Shown here: piece by piece, positions 1 through 12,351 of the stretch
Numbering within the stretch: the stretch's first letter is position 1
Layout: each line of letters starts with the position of its first letter
DNA from: Blumeriella jaapii
Lineage: Eukaryota; Ascomycota; Leotiomycetes; Helotiales; Drepanopezizaceae
NCBI GenBank assembly: GCA_009599575.1
Contig: VWND01000003.1
Coordinates: 1,192,001 to 1,256,000 of the forward strand
Length of the DNA stretch: 64,000 nt
Direction: 5' to 3'
Notes under the pieces: model-generated
Database searches by the model: none
Seen by the model: only the letters and a program-made list of their open reading frames with translations
What the model was told of the DNA's origin: nothing
Program-made: the position numbers and the translations under genes

Positions 1-1962
1 CGACGATATTACGATTTAAAAGTTTTACTTTTATATTTTTATATAAAAATCAAATAAACCCGTCAGCTTTTTTTTCTTTGCTTCGAACGAAAACTAAATC
101 AAGCTTTTTTCGAAAGATTACAAATATATTACGTTAAAACAAATAAAAAACTTTTAAAAACAGTAATCCGTTTTTGCTCGAATTTTCCTTCGTTAAAAAA
201 CTTCGATTTTTTAATTTCGTTTTTACAAATAACGTTAACGATAAAAAAACGGCAAGTTTTGCTATTTTTATATACGCTATTACGCGGCGTATTGCGATTT
301 AATTACAAAAAAAATCGATATTATCGGCTTTGCTAATCGATTCGCTGTTATTAAAAATTCGGACTACGACGTATTCGAAATTGATTTTAATAATTAATTT
401 ATATTCCGACGAAAAATTGCGAAAATTATTAAAACGCGTGCTAAAATTTACTTAAGCTACGCAAATTTTAAAATAAATCTTAAAACTTTCAGCGCGATTA
501 TAAAACTCGACTAAAATAAAATAGAATAAAAATAATAAATATTTTCAAAAGCCGATTTTTTTAGCTTTTCGACCGAAAATTTATTTTAAAATTTATTTAA
601 ACTAAGCTGCGAATTCGTTAATTACGTAAAGTTTTACAACGGAAAAAACAAATTATTATTGGATTTTATAAAAAAAAAAATAGCTATATATAAATATTAT
701 TTCCGATTAATTAAAATCCAAAAAGCGCTTATAGTTTTTTTCGTTAATATATTTTATAATTTTATTTAACAAATTTTTAAAATGCACTCCGGCTTTTTTT
801 TCGCTGTTTTAATTATTCGGAATTTCGGAAACTGCTGCTTCGTAGCATATTTTAATATTCCGATCGTTTTAAATCTCGCTAATTCCGACCGTATTACAAT
901 TATAAAATTCGATATCGCCGATTTTCAAAAGAAAAAAAAAAATCGAAAACCTTACCGACGCTATTTTCGATTATTACGTTTTGCTTATATTCGTATACAA
1001 TTCGAAAATAATCGAAATTTATTTGCAATTATATTACGACGCCAAGCTGACTAAAACTATTTAAAAAAGCCCAGCTTTTTTGTATTTCAGCGCGTCTAAA
1101 GCAATAGCCTTAGCTATTTCATCGGATTACGAAACCGAAAGCTACGAAGTAAAAAATAAAATAACTTTTATTAGCTTTTCGATTAAGCAAAAGGTTTTCG
1201 TTAAATTTAAAACTTAAAAACCGACGGCGCGATACTAATTTATTCGAATAATTATACGACGCAAAAATACAAAAACCATTTCGAAAACGACGCTTCGATA
1301 AATAATTTAATATTATTTGTACTGCGACGAAAGCAATTATAATACTTTCGGTGATTTCGATTGCAAACGATTACTTTCGAATTATTTCGTAAAATAGTTT
1401 TTTTTATAAGCTTCGGAGCCTTTTCGAAAGCATTCGTCGGTAAATAGCCGTAATCCGACCTATTAGTTTTACGCGAAACAAAAGCGTTAATCGGTTTTAA
1501 TCACGACGAATTAATCGATTATTTTTACGATTTTAATATAAGATTTTTTAGCGTTTTTTGCAAAGCGTAAAACCACGTTTAAAAGCTGAAATTTATTATT
1601 TACGGAAAAAAATCGTAAAAAGCATTCGTCGCGGCGACGCTTAATAATATCATCGATGAAAAGATTATTAAAACGTTCGTAAATCAAAACGATACCTCGA
1701 CTAATATTTCGTCGAGCCATTTTTTAAAAAAGCAAAAAAAATAAAATAATTTATACGATAAGCGAAACGCTATTCTTTTATAAAAGCTAATAGCAAAAAA
1801 ACCAAAAACGGATTAAAAAACTGAAAAAATATAAAATTTAAAAATTCGGTTTTTAATCGATTAGTTTTTAAATTATATAAAATAAACTAAATTGCATTTA
1901 TTAAAATTATATTTTTTTTTGGTCGTAATTAAAAACGACTACGTATATTATTTAAAACAGAA
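1..1962 (+). pseudogene. A1: 3' part of the post-integrase extra ORF (RIP-decayed)
   Basis: This is the inverted counterpart of 4635-6600, the part of family A lying between integrase and 3' LTR. The sense frame is open in blocks, such as 782-1054 (90 residues, ending ...FAIILRRQAD), broken by TAA/TAG where CAA/CAG is expected. I do not recognise the protein family. Its 5' part lies outside the window. It runs directly into the A1 3' LTR, so it belongs to the element and is not a captured flank. The same blocks appear in A3 and A4. Confidence 0.6.
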
Positions 1963-2229
1963 TATAAAACGGTAATATTTTATATTAATAAAAATTAGTA
2001 ATTTTAATTATAATCGAGGCATAGATTTTTTCGAAACCTTTTGCTATTAATTACTTTCAACAAGTATAAAAGCAAAACACTTTTTTAAATAATATTATAG
2101 GCACGCAGTTTAATTTATACCTTCAGTTATTTTTTTTTTCCTTTTTTCAGTTTTTCTTAGAAATTCCCTAAACTATTTTACCCACTGATATATGGCCGTA
2201 TCAGTCTGGTTTTCCTACCTACTTTTACA
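1963..2229 (+). repeat. LTR-A, 3' LTR of element A1
   Basis: 267 bp. In sense it starts TATAAAACGG (TGTAAAACGG in A5) and ends CTACTTTTACA, so the intact family has TG...CA ends with a TGTAAAA/TTTTACA terminal inversion. Other copies are 4366-4634, 25417-25683 and 61917-62183. It is followed at once by gag sequence of A2 (GTATTAAAATT...), so A1 is inserted in the gag of A2; the left target duplication is outside the window. Confidence 0.85.
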
Positions 2230-3560
2230 GTATTAAAATTTACCGATATTAAAATTCAAAAACTGCAAAGCAAAATCGAAAGTTTTATATAATAGCAGAA
2301 AATTTTTTTTTACGTTAATTCGAATAATAAAAGCGATTAAAATAGCTTTTATAATAATTACTTTTCTTAAAATGCGAGAAGCGATTAGCTTCGCCAAACT
2401 ATTATAAAAGTAATAGCTGCCCAATAGCAATCTTTTCGTATTAACGATCAAAATCAGCGAAATATTAATTATAATAACGATTATTAAAAAAAAAAAAAAA
2501 AAAACCAACGCGGAAACCAAAATCGCGGCTGTTAAAACGGTAAAAATAATTATTAAAACAGACCTCGTAGTTTTAAATATAAGTTTTGTAATAAAAAAAA
2601 ATTCACTGCGAAAAACCTTATATTCGCTTAAAATGCAAAGCATTTTAATTTTTATATAAATAAAAAAATCTGTTACATTAACAAATACGGAGCGATCTGC
2701 TTCGGACCGGTAAAAGCAGAAATAAGCTTTTTCAACAAAGCTGAAAATCAAAACTAATTAAATATTATTCGCTTAAAAGTAAAAAGTACGAAATAAAACG
2801 ACTGCTTAAAAAACAGAAAAAATGCGAAAACGATTTTTATTAATAAAAAAGAAAACATTCCCGAAAGCGTACTAATTAAAAAAAAAACCTTTATTTTAAA
2901 TATAAAAAAAAATTCAAATATATAAATAAAAAAAACAAATATATATATTGCTAATACAATTATCGCATTTACAAATATTATAGCTATATAATTAAGCCAG
3001 CGAATTATAAAAAAGCAAAATGCTTTTATTTTATTTGCCAAACCGATTAATATTAAAAAAAACGTTAGAATCCAAAAAAAAAAAAAGATTTTGGAATTCG
3101 AAAAAAAATCGATAAAACTATTAAAAAAACGCTTATAAAAAAAAATTAACGATAATATAAAGAATATCGACATCGATATTCCGGTCCAAATGATTCAAAA
3201 AATACCAGTTTTTAAACGCTTATTATTAATGCGAAGCGAGAAATAAATCGATAAATATATCAGCCCCGAAGCCGTCGACGAAGCTATTAAAAAAATCATA
3301 AAACAAAATATTAAACTGAAATTCAACGATTTATTTAATACAAAAAAGAAATTCGACAAAATTATTAATAAACAAATCTTTATATTAAAAAAAAACGAAA
3401 AGATTAAAATCATTCGAAAAAAAAACGATTTTAAACTTAAAAAAAACCAAAACAAAATTTATAACACCGCAGTTAATTTAGCCGATAAAAAAAAATCTTC
3501 GGAAAAAATCAGCCTTTTAATTTTTGCTATAAAAACTTAAAAGTCAAAACGACGAAACTG
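2230..3560 (+). pseudogene. A2: gag C-terminal half (Ty3/gypsy, decayed)
   Basis: The first 300 bases match 63700-64000 (A5 gag, same strand) and 23655-23960 (A3 gag, opposite strand). The sense frame reads through many stops that replace Gln. It shows a hydrophilic Q/N/K-rich stretch and then a conserved block around 2690-2760 (ICFGPVKAE, NKAENQ). I see no clean CCHC zinc knuckle, unlike families B, D, E and TRG. Long open stretches on the opposite strand here are low-complexity shadows caused by poly-A/T. Confidence 0.6.
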
Positions 3561-3599
3561 TTTTTATACGATTATAAAAGCATTAAAAATAAAAACAAT

Positions 3600-3950
3600 A
3601 CTTAAAAAAAGTACGACCGCTTTTGTTTTATTCGATAATAAAGCCGAAGTTAATTGCATAAACCAAAAAACAGCCGAAGCTAATAATATCCCGATTATTA
3701 TCGACAAACGAATAATTTATACGACCGTTAATAAAAATATTATTAAATTAATAAAATTATACGAAACGTTAAAATCGACGTTGAAAATATTATTATTTAT
3801 AAAAACTTTTTGATAAAAAAATGCTTTTTTTTTATTATTTTTAAAATGCTTTGGATTTTAAAAAGTTTCGTTAGTTTCAAATATACCGAAATCGGCTAAA
3901 TAAAAGCTTTTTTCTAAAACTAAAACCGATTTTTTCAAAATTAATTTACC
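3600..3950 (+). pseudogene. A2: aspartic protease relic
   Basis: The sense frame carries LFDNKAEVNCINQKTAEANN, which matches the retropepsin active-site region (D-[ST]-G-A-E followed by I..Q.AE...IP). The catalytic Asp is kept, but the Gly position reads Lys (AAA), as expected from G-to-A changes. A flap-like and C-terminal part follows to the conserved VAGD-type block at about 3950. The A3 counterpart (20265-20449) has the same DNKAE change, so it may predate both copies or have been hit twice. Confidence 0.7.
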
Positions 3951-4365
3951 GTCGCCGGCGATAAAATCTTTTTAATCGACGTTTTATCGAAAAACGAATA
4001 GCCGGCTTTGGCCTTAAAACAAACGATAAGCTATAATAAAACCTGGAAAATACTCGGTTAAAAGCATTTACGTCGTTAATCGAAATAGCACCGCGAAGAA
4101 AAATAATTAATATTAATATTTTTAATTATTAATTCGGAAATGAAAATTCCGAAGATTTCGTTGTTGTATTAAACAAATCCGACTTGTATATTTTATTTTT
4201 TTGTATTAATATTAGCATTTTTTACAAGCGCAAAGTTAATAAAATACGATTCGTAAATCTTAGCGAATTCGGTAAAAATATTTCCGAAAAAATAAACGAT
4301 TAGTTCGAAAAAAACGAAATAATAAAACCATTTTAATTAATTATTAGCGAACTCGAAAAACTTAT
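3951..4365 (+). pseudogene. A2: protease-RT linker
   Basis: Sense frame of A between protease and reverse transcriptase, matching the reverse complement of 11770-12180. Readable parts include IEIAPRRK and INISIFYKRKVNKIRFVN. It is cut at CTTAT by the insertion of A3 and resumes at 25684 (TTATTACCGGCC). Confidence 0.6.
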
Positions 4366-4634
4366 TGTAAAAGTAGGTAGGAAAACCAGACTGATACGGC
4401 CATATGTCGGTAGGTAAAATAGTCTAGGGAATCCCTAAAAAAAATTGAAAAAAGGAAAAAAAAAAAAAAAAAAAAAGTATAAATTGAACTGCGTGCTTAT
4501 AATACTATTTAAAAAAATGCTTTGCTTTTATATTTGTTAAAAATAATTAATAGCAAAAGGTCTCGAAAAAGTCTATGCTTTAATTATAGCTAAAATTACC
4601 AACTTTTATTAATACAAAATATTACCGTTTTATA
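4366..4634 (-). repeat. LTR-A, 3' LTR of A3
   Basis: 269 bp. On the plus strand it reads TGTAAAAGTAGG ... CCGTTTTATA, the reverse of the sense LTR. The left flank ends ...CTTAT; the far end of A3 is followed by TTATTACC, giving a 4 bp TTAT duplication. It differs from 25417-25683 mainly by transitions (for example GACTGATA versus GATTAATA). Confidence 0.88.
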
Positions 4635-7600
4635 TTTTGTTTTAAATAATATACGTAATCGTTTTTAATTACGACCAAAAAAAAACATAGCTTTAATAAA
4701 TGCAATTTAATTTATTTTATATAATTTAAAAATCAATTAATTAAAAACCGAACTTTTTAATTTTATATTTTTTTAATTTTTTAATTCGTTTTTAGCTTTT
4801 TTGCTATTAGCTTCTGCGGAAAAATAGCGTTTCGCTTATCGTTTAAATTATTTTGTTTATTTTGCTTTTTTAAAAAATAGCTCGATAAAATGTTAGTCGA
4901 AATATCGTTTAAATTTACAAACGTTTTAATAGTTTTTTCGTCGATAATATCGTTAAATATCGCCGCGACGAATATTTTCTACGACTTTTTTCCGTAAATA
5001 ATAATATCCAGCTTTTGAACGTAGTTTTACGCTTTGCAAAAGGCGCTGAAAAATCTTATATTAAAATCGTAAAAATAATCGATTAATTCGTTGTAATTAA
5101 AACCGATTAACGCTTTTGTTTCGCGTAAAACTGATGGATCGAATTACGATTGTTTACCGACGAATGCTTTTGAAAAAGCTTCGAAATCTGTAAAAAAGAT
5201 TATTTTACGAAATAGTTCGGAAGTAATCGTTTGCAATCGAAACCACCGCGGATATTATAATTGCTTTCGCCGCAATACAAATAATATTAAATTGCTTATC
5301 GAAGCGTCGTTTTCGAAATAATTTTTGTATTTTTGCGCCGTGTAATTATTCGAATAAATTAGTATCGCGCCGTCGGTTTTTTGAATTTTAAATTTAATAA
5401 AAATTTTTTGCTTAGTCGAAAAGCTGATAAAAATTATTTTATTTTTTATTCCGTAGCTTTCGGTTTCGTAATCCGATAAAATAGCTAAGGCCACTGTTTT
5501 AAACGCGTTGAAATACGAAAAAGCTAAGCTTTTTTAAATAGTTTTAATTAGCTTAGCGTCGTAATATAATTGCAAATAAGTTTCGATTATTTCCGAATTA
5601 TGCGCGAATACAAATAAAACGTAATAATCGAAAATAGCGTCGATAAAGTTTTCGATCTTTTTTTTTTTTTAAAAATCGGCGATATCGAATTTTATAATTA
5701 TAATACGATCGGAATCAGCGAAATCTAAAGCGATCGAAACGTTAAAATATATTACGAAACAGCAGTTTTCAAAGTTCCGAATAATTAAAGCAGCGAAATA
5801 AAAGCCGGAATGCATTTTGAAAGCTTATTAAATAATATTATAAAATATATTAGCGAAAAAAGCTATAAGCGCTTTTTGGGTTTTAATTAATCGGAAATAA
5901 TACTTATATATAATTTTTTTTTTTTTTATAAAATATAATAATAATTTGTTTTTTCCGTTGTAAAACCTTACGTAATTAACGAATTCGCAGTTTAGTTTAA
6001 ATAAATTTTAAAATATATTTTCGATCGAAAAGCCAGAAAAATCGGCTTTTAAAAATACTTATTGCTTCCATTTTTTTTTGTTTTAATCGAGTTTTATAAT
6101 CGCGCTAAAAGCTTTGGGATTTGCTTTAAAGTTTGCGTAGCCTAAATAAGTTTTAATACGCGCTTTAATAGTTTTCGCAGTTTTTCGTCGAAATATAAAT
6201 TAATTATTAAAATCAATTTCGAACACGTCGTAATTCGAATTTTTAATAACAGCGAGCCGATTAGCAAGGCCGATAACGTCGACTTTTTTTATAATCAAAT
6301 CGTAATACGCCGCGTAACAGTATACGTAAAAATAGCAAAACTTACCGTTTTTTTTAATATTAACGTTATTTGTAAAAACGAAATTAAAAAATCGGAGTTT
6401 TTTAGCGAAAAAAAGCTCGAGCAAAAACGGGTCACCGTTTTCAAAAGTTTTTTTTATTTGTTTTAACGTATTATATTTGCAATTTTTCGAAAAAAACTTA
6501 ATTTAGTTTTCGTTCGAAACAAAAAAAAAAGCTGGCGGATTTATTTGATTTTTATATAAAAGTATCGAAATAAAATTTTTAAATCGTAACGTCGTCGAAA
6601 GCGAAAATTTTAAGCAAAATAATTTAATTTTATGTTTTTTGTGTAATTTTTTCCGCGATAATTTCGATATTTCTTTTTAAATTTTTTCGGTCGAATCGTA
6701 TAATAATCGAAATTTTAAATGCTTTTGATAAAATTTAAAATATTAGCAATAATAATACAACGTTTTTAAACGTAGCAAGCATTTTTAATATTCGCGTATT
6801 TAATTTCGAAAAATCAAATTTAAAATCGTTTAAATTTTTTTTTTTCGGAATGCCGAAATTTTCTAAATTTGATTTTGTAAAATCGTCGCGTTTTTTATTA
6901 ATTAATTTAAAAATTATAATTCGACGTCGGTTTCCGGCTGTTTTTATTCGCGATGCTTTTTTTGCTAGCGACGCGAATAGTTTTTTTTTTCGAACAAAAA
7001 AAGTTTCGAAAATATCGGCGCGCTTTTCCACGTTTTTTGTTTTTATTTTTTCCGGAATCGTTTTTACAAATATAATAAGCTTTTTATATTCGAATAAACG
7101 GTTGTTTGTTGTTACGCTTTTGATTTCGTTTTCGAATTCGTTTTCGATAATTAAAAATAAAAATCGCCGAATTATTTTAATTACTTTGAAAATATTAATC
7201 GCTATCGCGTATATTTTTTCGAATTAAACGAGAATAATATTGGTTTTTTCGTTTTTTTCGTCGTCGTAAATTTAAAATATCGAAATAGCGTCGTTTTTTT
7301 TTTCGATATAAAAATGCCGTATTTAGCGACGTTTAATCTTTTGTTTTAAAAAAAAGTCAGATTTAAAGTTTCGCAGCCGATTAAAACTTTTTTTAATAAT
7401 TGCATAGCGTCGTCGACCAGTTTGCAAACGGCTGTAAAAAAGTTTATAAACCTACGGATTTTTAAATTATTAGTTTTTAAAACTTACGCTTTGAAAATAT
7501 AAGCGTTTAATATCCAGACTTTTTTTTTCGTAAAAATAATAATTTCGAAAAAGCGAGCGAAATGCCGAAATAAAATAATACCGGTAATTTTATTAAAAAC

Positions 7601-7930
7601 GTATTTTTAAATATTTTTTTCTCGTTGATTTAGCAAAAAACGCAAAACTCGGTCTATTATTTTTTTTTTATTATTTCGAGCTTTTTTTGTTCCGGCGAAA
7701 ACTTTTAAAACGTTATCGTAATTCAACAGAAATTTGTCGTAATTAAAGCTTTTGCGAACAAATTCAGCTTTAACGAAGCTTTCGTAATCGAATAAAAATT
7801 CGTTAACGTTTTTAATTATTATATCGAATTGCTTTATAAATATTTTTACGAAAACTGTTTATTAATTTAAAATAGCGGCATTATATGCTTATTTAAATTC
7901 GGAAAAATTGCGTATAATAATTCCGTTTCA
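4635..7930 (-). pseudogene. A3: long post-integrase ORF of unknown function
   Basis: A sense-strand coding relic of about 3.2 kb between integrase and 3' LTR, also seen in A1 (1-1962), A2 (40080-40978) and A4 (42968-45450). Readable blocks, 5' to 3': NEFLFDYESFVKAEFVRKSF near 7780; a basic KKKL...NRRR segment at 6735-7031; a Cys/His-bearing block CYFYVYCYAAYYDL near 6300; LSDYETESYGIKNK at 5255-5494; and a downstream block with KALIGFNYNELIDY near 5070. Stops mostly replace Gln. I cannot assign a family; it shows no RT, RNase H, integrase, dUTPase or envelope-like signal peptide that I can see. The open frames on the other strand (6850-7227) are shadows. Confidence 0.6.
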
Positions 7931-8650
7931 AAATAAATTAAAAATAAATTTGCTAAATTTAGCAACGCTTTGCTTAAAAAACGATATAATATCGATAAAT
8001 TTATTAATTAAAAAAGTATATTATATTTGTTAAAAAATAATTGAAAAAAAATACGAAAATTATAAAGTATTTGTATTTAAAAATCACGGAAATCCGTATA
8101 TAATTTTTCTAATAAATTATAATTATTTAAATAAGCATTCGTTTAGAATAACGAAAAAAGTAAATAATACAAAAAGTAGCAAATAATAAAATATATAAAA
8201 AATAGTTTTCGTAAAATATGCGAGCAATATAAATGTATTAAATATACGGCTTAAATATATACAAAGCTTTTGTTTTAATAAACAAAAGTATAATCAAACA
8301 AAAAAAAGTATAATAAATGTTCCAAACAATATAAAAAAAAGTTTTAAAAATAAATAGTATATATAAAACAAAATAATTAGATTATATACAAATAAAACAA
8401 GACAAAAACAGTAAAATAATATATAATAAAAAAAAACAGTAAATAACAAAAAATAATAAAACAATTAATAAACAATTTTATATGTATTTTTCTTTTTTTC
8501 GGTTATAAGTAAAATCACGATTTAAACAGTGTTTTTAGCAGCGAAGTTATCGTTCGGTTGTTTTCAGATTTTTTTAAAAAGTTTTTTTTTTTAAAAATAT
8601 AATCGCTTTAGTCGGAATCGTCGTCGGAATCGCTGAAATCGAAATCGCTG
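7931..8650 (-). other. A3: AT-rich spacer between integrase and extra ORF
   Basis: About 0.7 kb of very A+T-rich sequence with short near-repeats of AACAAAAGTATAAT type near 8280-8310. No coding signal. The same spacer lies at 39430-40080 (A2) and 45450-46150 (A4). Its constant position suggests a promoter or leader for the downstream ORF, but that is inference. Long hydrophobic frames here (39614-39796, 45763-45975) are a composition effect. Confidence 0.5.
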
Positions 8651-9845
8651 TTTGAATCAGAATTTAAAAAGTAAATTTACTAATTTCTTTTGTAAAATCG
8701 TTTTAATCGGTTAGCGGCGAACGTTTTTTTCAGTTTTGTTTTATCGAGTTCCGTAAGCTTATAATAGCTTTTATTTAATTCGGCTTCGCATATTTCGTAA
8801 GATTCGAGCTATTTATAATTAAGTTTAATATCGGCCGATTTATTAATAGCGCTCTAAACGTCGTAAATTAAAATCAGATTTCTTTTTTAATTAGTGTTTT
8901 TTTTAAAACCTTAGTTTTATCTTAAACTTTTTTAGCCGCCTTCTTATATTTTTTTTTTTTAAATTATTTCTTTTATATTTATATCGCAATAATTAAGCTG
9001 TTTAAATTTTATTATTAATAAATTTGTTTTCGTTTTTATTTTAATTACGTTATAAAGCTTTTATACAGGCCATTTTATTTTTAAAAACAATCGAGCATTT
9101 TTGCCGTACTGAATAAAAATAAAATTATTTTAATAAAAGCGTATATGTATATGCGTATAGCAAAAAGCATTCTCGAAAATTTCCGCGACCAACGCTTATA
9201 ATTTCTTCGAATAGCTTTTAAAAAGCCGTTAAAAATATTTTTATAATTTCGTTTTACGAATCCGTTGCTTTTCGAATTATAAGCTGAAATCTGAATGCGC
9301 TAAATGCCGTATTTTTTTGTAAAAATCTCGATAACGCTTTTGTTTTCGAATTTATTATCGACGTTTAATTTGCTAAACAAATCGTATCGATATACGACGT
9401 TTTTTCAAAAAAAAATCGCTATAGCTTCGGAAATAGCGTTTCGGAAAAGTTTTTTTTTAAATTATTTAAACAAATCGTTTATAACAAATACAAAATACGT
9501 ATATTCGCGGTCGGTAATCGGTACGCGTATAACGTCGAAATTGATTTTTTTTCAGATTTTAAAAAACCACGTTAAATATAATAAGTTTTTTTTTCGGCCA
9601 GGCTTTCGTTTTTAATAAAAAATACAGTTTTTAACGAAAGCTTTGCAATTTTCGAAATACTTTTTTTATCAAAAGTCGTTTTTAATTCGGTGGTAAATAG
9701 CTTTAACTTTTTTATAAAACACTTTTTCGTAGGTTTTTTTTATAATTTAAAACTTATCGGCTTTATTATTTATTACTAAGCGTTTTTAATATATATTATC
9801 TTTTATTTTATACAGCTTTTTATCGGCTAAATTATAATCGAAAGC
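8651..9845 (-). pseudogene. A3: Ty3/gypsy integrase relic
   Basis: Minus-strand frames show, from N to C terminus, the zinc-binding region (starting near 9840, ADKKLYKIKD), a core with KYGI.RIQISAYNSKSNG near 9260 (the integrase stretch containing the third acidic region), and a C-terminal block corresponding to YKWLGFYEICE and FAANRLKRFYKR, typical of gypsy integrases (RWLGPY..., F.G.RLK.F). No chromodomain follows, unlike families B, C and D. Several Gln and Trp codons are stops. Confidence 0.75.
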
Positions 9846-10640
9846 CTGATTTTTAAATAATTTAAATTAATAATTTAGCACGCTAATTAGTTTAAACAAA
9901 ATAATTAAATAATATACGATTAAATAAAAATCTTCGGTTTTGTAATTATCGATTAAAAGTTTATTTTCGTCGTTAATCGGTTTATTCCGATCGTTTTCGA
10001 TTAAATTTATTCGCGGTGCTAGCCGAAATAATAACGCGAATGTTTTTTCGGCCCGAAAATTAATATTTTTTTTTCGCGGTGCCAGCCGAAATAGCAACGC
10101 GAATAATTTCGGTTTTGTAAAACCCAAAGCGCAAATAATAAAGCAGCCGATTTCGTTAGCGATTTATTCGTCGATATTTTATTCGTTTTATTCAGCGAAG
10201 TTAAATAAATAAAAACGTTTTCGTTTAAAAAAGCTATTTGCCGCTGTATTAATTATTTTTTTAATATGCTTAACTTCGAAGTTTATAAATCGTATTTAAG
10301 CTATTTAATTAATAACGAGCGCTTTTAATAAATTATTAGCTTTTTTATTTAATTGATCGATAAAAACTTTTGCGTTTGTTTTCAAAATAAAATATATTTC
10401 GTATAATTCGCTTTTTATTTTTTTTATTATTTTAAAAGCGCTTCGATATTTTCGTTTAATAGCATCGTAGCGTGCTTTCGCGAAGGATTATAAACCCCTT
10501 TCGAATCGTAAAAAATGCCGTTTTTTATTTTTATCGATTTGTTGCAATACAGTTTTTTAACCGAAAATATTAGCGTCGATAATTAAAATAATTTTTTTTG
10601 CGTCTAAATTATAATCGATTCGCATAAGCGATAAAGCCGA
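9846..10640 (-). pseudogene. A3: RNase H and connection region relic
   Basis: Sense frame begins with an IIL(I)IDA-type RNase H motif near 10600, followed by the family-typical ARYDAIKR-like block near 10470 (repair of the cytoplasmic RNase H fold of gypsy Pol). The better copy is A2 at 35408-35900 (ILIIDASIFG, RFENS, ARYDAIKRKYR). A duplicated stretch LFRLAPR occurs twice at 9990-10100, also in A2 and A4. Confidence 0.65.
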
Positions 10641-11700
10641 TAAAAAGTCGTTTTTAAAAACTTTTATAATTTTGCTCTGCTTTTTTCCCTAAACGAAATC
10701 GATTCTTTTTTTTATCGTAGCGTAAATAAATGCAGCTTTTTAAAAGAAAAGTTTTTTATTTAATTGCGGTAGTAAATAACAACGCTAATAAAAGCTTTGG
10801 CTTCGGTAATATTCTTATATTTTTTTTATTCGCAAATTTTTTTAATTTTTTTTTGTTAAGAATAGCGGCTAGCGCTATTAGTTATATAGCCGACGATATT
10901 TATTTCGGATATGCAAAATTTTAATCGAAGGCCAATAATAGCTTTGGCTTTTTCGAAGCAGATTATAATTTTATCGATATTTTAAATATATTTTATTATA
11001 TAACGTCGAATTTCAAAAAAGATTTTTTTATTATTATAATATAATTTAAAACTTTTTACTCCGACGTCGTTAATATAAAACAAAGCAATATCGGAAATAC
11101 AAATTATAAAAACCTTATATACGATTTTTACGAATTATACGATTAAATTAATAGCTTTTATAAATATTTTCGTTATACGTAATAAACCGATTGGAATTTA
11201 AATTGCCGTTATATTTCGAAATCGTAAATCAAATATTAAATAATCGTAGCCGGAAAACAGATCGAAAAAAAAAGCGATCGTTAGTTTTGCGAATTCGTTT
11301 GAAAATTAATCGACGTTAAGTAGCACGTTAGCGTTTCGTATTATTATTTTGTTTATTTCGACGATTGCGGTAATAAATTTGTAAATGCTTTTTTCTTTTT
11401 TCGCAACGATAAACTATTTGTTTTTATATAAGTCGTAGCAGAATTCGAAAATCTTTTGCTTAATTCGTTTTTTTAGCATTTCGACTATTTTATTTTTAAA
11501 AACTTTAAAAACTAAAAAAGTTTTTTTTTGCCAGGCTTCGTAAAATACGATTTTAATATCGATATAAAACGTAACGTTAAAATTGAATTGGCTTATTTCG
11601 GTAAAATCGAAAGCTATAGCTTTTTTTCGGTTGCGTAAAACTTCGTATAAAACTTTTTTTTTTTTTGGCAGAATTTAGATTCCGATTGTTAAATTATCAA
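10641..11700 (-). pseudogene. A3: reverse transcriptase relic
   Basis: Minus-strand sense shows FDFTEI..FNFNVTFYID near 11620, SGYDYL.FD..F near 11240, and the catalytic box read as YINDVGVK at about 11055-11077. This matches the F/Y-x-DD box of the fungal gypsy group with DDVGVKG, with the first catalytic Asp changed to Asn (GAC to AAC, a RIP-type change). A downstream block IRRYIIKYI..IDKI precedes RNase H. The enzyme would be dead even without the stops. Confidence 0.8.
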
Positions 11701-12351
11701 ATCGTTTTTTTATAAATCGGCTGCCAGATAATAAACTGGAAAATCGGCCGGTAATAAATCCTTCGAATTCGCTAATAATTAATTAAAATGATTTTGTTGC
11801 TTTATTTTTTTTAAACCAATCGTTTATTTTTTCGAAAATATTTTTATCGGATTCGCCAAAATTTACGGATCGTATTTTATTAGCTTTGCGTTTGTAAAAA
11901 ATGCTGATATTAATATAAAAAAGTAGGATATATAAATCGGGTTTGTTTAATACAAGAACGAAATCTTCGGAATTTTTATTTTCGAATTAATAGCCAAAAA
12001 TATTAATATTAGCTAATTTTATTCGCGGTGCTATTTCGATTAGCGACGTAAATGCTTTTAGCCGAGTATTTTCCAGGTTTTATTATAGCCCAGCGTTTGT
12101 TTTAAAGCCAGAGCCGGCTATTCGTTTCCCGATAAAACGTCGATTAAAAAGATTTTGTCGCCGGCGACGATAATTTAATTTTAAAAAAATCGGTTTTAAT
12201 TTCAGAAAAAAACTTTTATTTGGCCGTTTTCGGTATATTTAAAGCTGACGAAACTTTCCAAAATCCAAAGCATTTTAAAAATAATAAAATAAAAGCATTT
12301 TTTTATTATTAAGAAATCTTTATAAATAATAATACTTTTAACGTCGATTTT
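11701..12351 (-). pseudogene. A3: protease C-terminus and protease-RT linker
   Basis: Corresponds to A2 3770-4365 in reverse. The GTCGCCGGCGAC palindromic stretch near 12160 is kept in A2 and A3. Element B interrupts the protease here: the A sequence GTCGATTTT at 12343-12351 resumes at 20262 (TTTTTAACG). Confidence 0.65.

Noticed and set aside
2233..3455. Three hydrophobic frames on the minus strand that look like membrane proteins
   Set aside because: They are antisense to the gag of A2, rich in Phe/Leu/Ile because the sense strand is A-rich. Other gag copies show coding on the opposite strand.
6850..7227. A 125-codon frame, also at 44365-44742, seemingly conserved between two copies
   Set aside because: It is antisense to the A extra ORF; G-to-A/C-to-T changes remove stops on this strand. 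Conservation comes from repeat identity.
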